Assembly (NCBI GenBank): GCA_016218915.1
Contig: JACRCQ010000030.1
Location: 372,001-436,000 of the forward strand
Reading direction: 5' to 3'
Source: Deltaproteobacteria bacterium
GTDB lineage: Bacteria > Myxococcota_A > Polyangia > Polyangiales > Polyangiaceae
DNA: 64,000 nucleotides
The first letter of the stretch is position 1. Each line of letters opens with the position of its first letter. Both the position numbers and the translations under genes were made by a program. Shown here piece after piece: positions 62,338-64,000 of the stretch. A model generated the notes under the pieces. That model made no database searches. It was not told where the DNA came from and saw nothing but the letters and a program-made list of their open reading frames with translations.

Positions 62338-63455
62338 CCGTCTACCTCGATTGGAATGCAACGGCGCCGCCGCTCGACGACGCGCTTGCAGCGATGCACG
62401 AGGCAGGCAGGGCAGGGTGGGGGAATGCATCGAGCGTGCACTCGGTCGGAAGACGTGCGCACGCGTACATTGAAGACGCCAGGGAGGCGATTGCTCAGCT
62501 TTGCGAGAGATCGCCGCGCGACGTGTTCCTGACCTCCGGCGGCACCGAGGCGAACAATCTCGCGATTCGATCGCTGGCGCAGGGCGCAGCGCTGATCGTC
62601 GCGAGCAGGATCGAGCACCCGTCGGTCGTGCGCGTAGTGGAGGCAATCGGAACCGAGGGGATTCCGGTGTGCTGGCTCGACCCTGACCCGGAAGGCTGCG
62701 TGCGCGTGGAGGCGATCGAGCGAGCGCTGGCAACCTGCAGCGAGCCGGCGCGCGCGGTCGTGTGTCTTCAGGCGGCCAACCACGAGACAGGCGTGCTGCA
62801 GCCGGTGAAGGAGGCGATCGAGCTGGTGCAGCGCAGCGGCGCGCGGATTCACGTGGACGCAGTGCAGGCCTTTGGAAAGGTCGCGGCCTCGGTCTGGCGC
62901 GAGGCGGACACGGTAAGCGTGGCTGCTCACAAGATTCGGGGGCCCAAAGGGATCGGAGCGCTGGTGGCCGGGCCTTGCGCAGGGCTGCGTCCACTGCTGC
63001 TGGGAGGAGGCCAGGAGTACGGAATCCGGCCTGGAACAGGGAGCGCGGCGTTGGCAGCGGGGTTTCGAATTGCAGCAGAATGGGCCATCCGGGCGAACTG
63101 TGATTACGATGCCCTCCGACCGTTACGAGACCGGTTGGAGAAGTGCCTACTTGCCCTGGGAGGCGTTGTGAATGGCGGCCAGAAGCGGCTGCCCCATGTG
63201 ACGAACGTTTCGTTCTTGGACCTGCGCGGTGACGAGATCGTGGCAGGGTTGGACATCGAAGGGGTCTGCGTGTCGAGCGGGAGCGCCTGCTCGTCCGGAG
63301 CTGCCGAGATGTCGCCCGTGATTGCTGCGATGGTTGGGGAGGAGAGAGCGCGGGGAGCTGTGCGAGCAAGCCTCGGCGACACCACGAGCGAAGCGGACAT
63401 TGAACTGGCGATGGGAGCGTGGGGGCGGGTCATCGGACGCGCCCGCAATGGATGA
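62334..63455 (+). CDS. Cysteine desulfurase (IscS/NifS-like)
   Basis: The product has 373 residues from the GTG at 62334, which overlaps the stop of the kinase gene (GTGA). This PLP enzyme moves sulfur from cysteine: the opening VYLDWNATAPP, TSGGTEANNLAI, QAANHETGVLQP and the PLP lysine K200 (VSVAAHKIRGPKG) are family blocks, and the sulfur-carrying Cys319 lies in SSGSACSSG. It would supply sulfur for Fe-S clusters or thiolation, and the radical SAM enzymes in this window need such clusters. No IscU or IscA gene is adjacent. A somewhat compact NifS-type, shorter than E. coli IscS (404). Confidence 0.94.
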   Translation: MTVYLDWNATAPPLDDALAAMHEAGRAGWGNASSVHSVGRRAHAYIEDAREAIAQLCERSPRDVFLTSGGTEANNLAIRSLAQGAALIVASRIEHPSVVRVVEAIGTEGIPVCWLDPDPEGCVRVEAIERALATCSEPARAVVCLQAANHETGVLQPVKEAIELVQRSGARIHVDAVQAFGKVAASVWREADTVSVAAHKIRGPKGIGALVAGPCAGLRPLLLGGGQEYGIRPGTGSAALAAGFRIAAEWAIRANCDYDALRPLRDRLEKCLLALGGVVNGGQKRLPHVTNVSFLDLRGDEIVAGLDIEGVCVSSGSACSSGAAEMSPVIAAMVGEERARGAVRASLGDTTSEADIELAMGAWGRVIGRARNG

Positions 63456-63650
63456 AGCACTTCTTGAAGCGGACGTCCAAGCCTCGCGCATCCATGGAAG
63501 AACGAGATCCAACCGCTGGATATCGTTTGCTAATACGGCGGCGAAGGGGAGCCTTCCCGGCATTCCATTGAATGGAAATCGCTGGGGTTTCTCCTTGTCG
63601 GATGTTCAGGTGATGAACGAGCTTCGCGATTCGTTGATGGTTCACATCAA
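63456..63650. other. AT-richer gap between two genes
   Basis: No gene is supported here. The stretch from about 63645 onwards is visibly AT-richer than the rest of the window and runs into the 3' end of the minus-strand GT39-like gene. Confidence 0.5.
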
Positions 63651-64000
63651 CTATTCTGCCGTAAAATCCCGGAAATATTCGCTAATATTCTTGCATTCGC
63701 CCCTGTATACGCAGCGTTCTGCTGCTGGTCCGTAAGCGCCGACCCCTGGAATCGATTCGTTTCCCTCTTGCCCAGTCGACCAGCCATGGAGCCGCGCTGA
63801 AGGATCCTTGCTGCGCGCAATGGGGAGCCACGGTTGGATCGCATGGGTCGAAAGAACGACGGCGAGCACCGGCCCCAGAGCGATGGCTGCGCGTCGCACG
63901 AGCGAGGAGGCAGCGGGCATACCGAGGGATGCGGCCACGATCACAGCTGACCAGGCTGGAGCGATCCAGTTCGGCTCCGGCGGCACTGCGCGGATCAGGG
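63651..64000 (-). CDS. GT39/ArnT-like membrane glycosyltransferase, C-terminal part only
   Basis: The frame is open to the right edge and encodes the last 116 residues of a longer protein. EPNWIAPAWSAVIVAASLG matches the late helix segment of GT39/ArnT-like enzymes, where an E-x-N-W-x-A-P-A-W block is common, and KDPSARLHGW matches the following DPxxRLHGW region. In relatives a soluble stretch of about 80 residues normally follows; here the sequence ends soon after (YFRDFTAE) in an AT-rich stretch, suggesting a truncated or diverged C-terminus. The start and active site lie outside the window. Confidence 0.6.
   Translation of the reverse strand, partial: LIRAVPPEPNWIAPAWSAVIVAASLGMPAASSLVRRAAIALGPVLAVVLSTHAIQPWLPIARSKDPSARLHGWSTGQEGNESIPGVGAYGPAAERCVYRGECKNISEYFRDFTAE

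Overview
The window is a high-GC bacterial chromosome segment. It carries no rRNA, tRNA, CRISPR array or insertion sequence that I can recognise. The gene set suggests Myxococcota (Polyangia/Sorangiineae-like): a PEGA-domain Ser/Thr kinase, many small lipoproteins with Gly/Ala- or Asp/Ala-rich tails, class IV pilins, an NtrC-type regulator, and membrane glycosyltransferases with TPR tails. This placement is inferred from gene content only.

Layout. (1) 1-10.7 kb is a type IV pilin-like locus. It starts with a lipoprotein and a cut-off M1 peptidase, then an NtrC-family regulator, a pilin, a TPR protein, a second pilin, a GT-C-like membrane protein, a degenerate leaderless pilin-like protein and a TMTC-like glycosyltransferase with TPRs. 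Both full pilins have a candidate sigma-54 promoter and the same upstream palindrome (GGTGACAA-N3-TTGTCACC) at nearly the same distance, so they look like one regulon, most simply of the adjacent regulator. (2) 10.7-17.7 kb holds two tandem membrane/spermidine-synthase-like fusion proteins and a second TMTC-like protein. (3) 17.6-30.5 kb is a dense cluster: three cobalamin-binding-type radical SAM proteins, one radical SAM/SPASM protein, a methyltransferase, an SDR epimerase/reductase, two GT2 glycosyltransferases, a YbhN/AglD-like flippase-type membrane protein and a GT-C protein. It reads as a pathway for an unidentified modified lipid, glycolipid or surface glycan, and is the best candidate here for an undescribed system. 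(4) 30.5-36.8 kb carries a PEGA Ser/Thr kinase, a NAGPA-like secreted protein and a small lipoprotein. (5) 36.8-44.7 kb is a long minus-strand run: PgsA, a lipoprotein, an orphan FliQ/SctS-like protein, an EpmA-like EF-P lysine ligase, another lipoprotein, LarE and an acyl-CoA ligase. (6) 44.8-57.7 kb holds an L,D-transpeptidase, an alpha-glucan phosphorylase, SMC, an FmdB-type zinc ribbon protein, LeuS, an LptE-like lipoprotein and a DUF72 protein. (7) 57.8-64 kb holds a Cys-rich lipoprotein, apolipoprotein N-acyltransferase (Lnt) coupled to a CheY-like regulator and a parvulin, a receiver-histidine kinase, a cysteine desulfurase, and the cut-off C-terminus of a GT39/ArnT-like protein.

Many neighbours overlap by 1-8 bases with ATGA or GTGA junctions (M1 peptidase, SPASM protein, LptE, Lnt, cysteine desulfurase, the lipoprotein after GlgP), which points to translational coupling and often decides the start codon. 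Intergenic space is short. The only gene-free stretch above 300 bases is 5981-6340, which holds pilin regulatory sites. All functional statements come from motifs read by eye; no database search was run.
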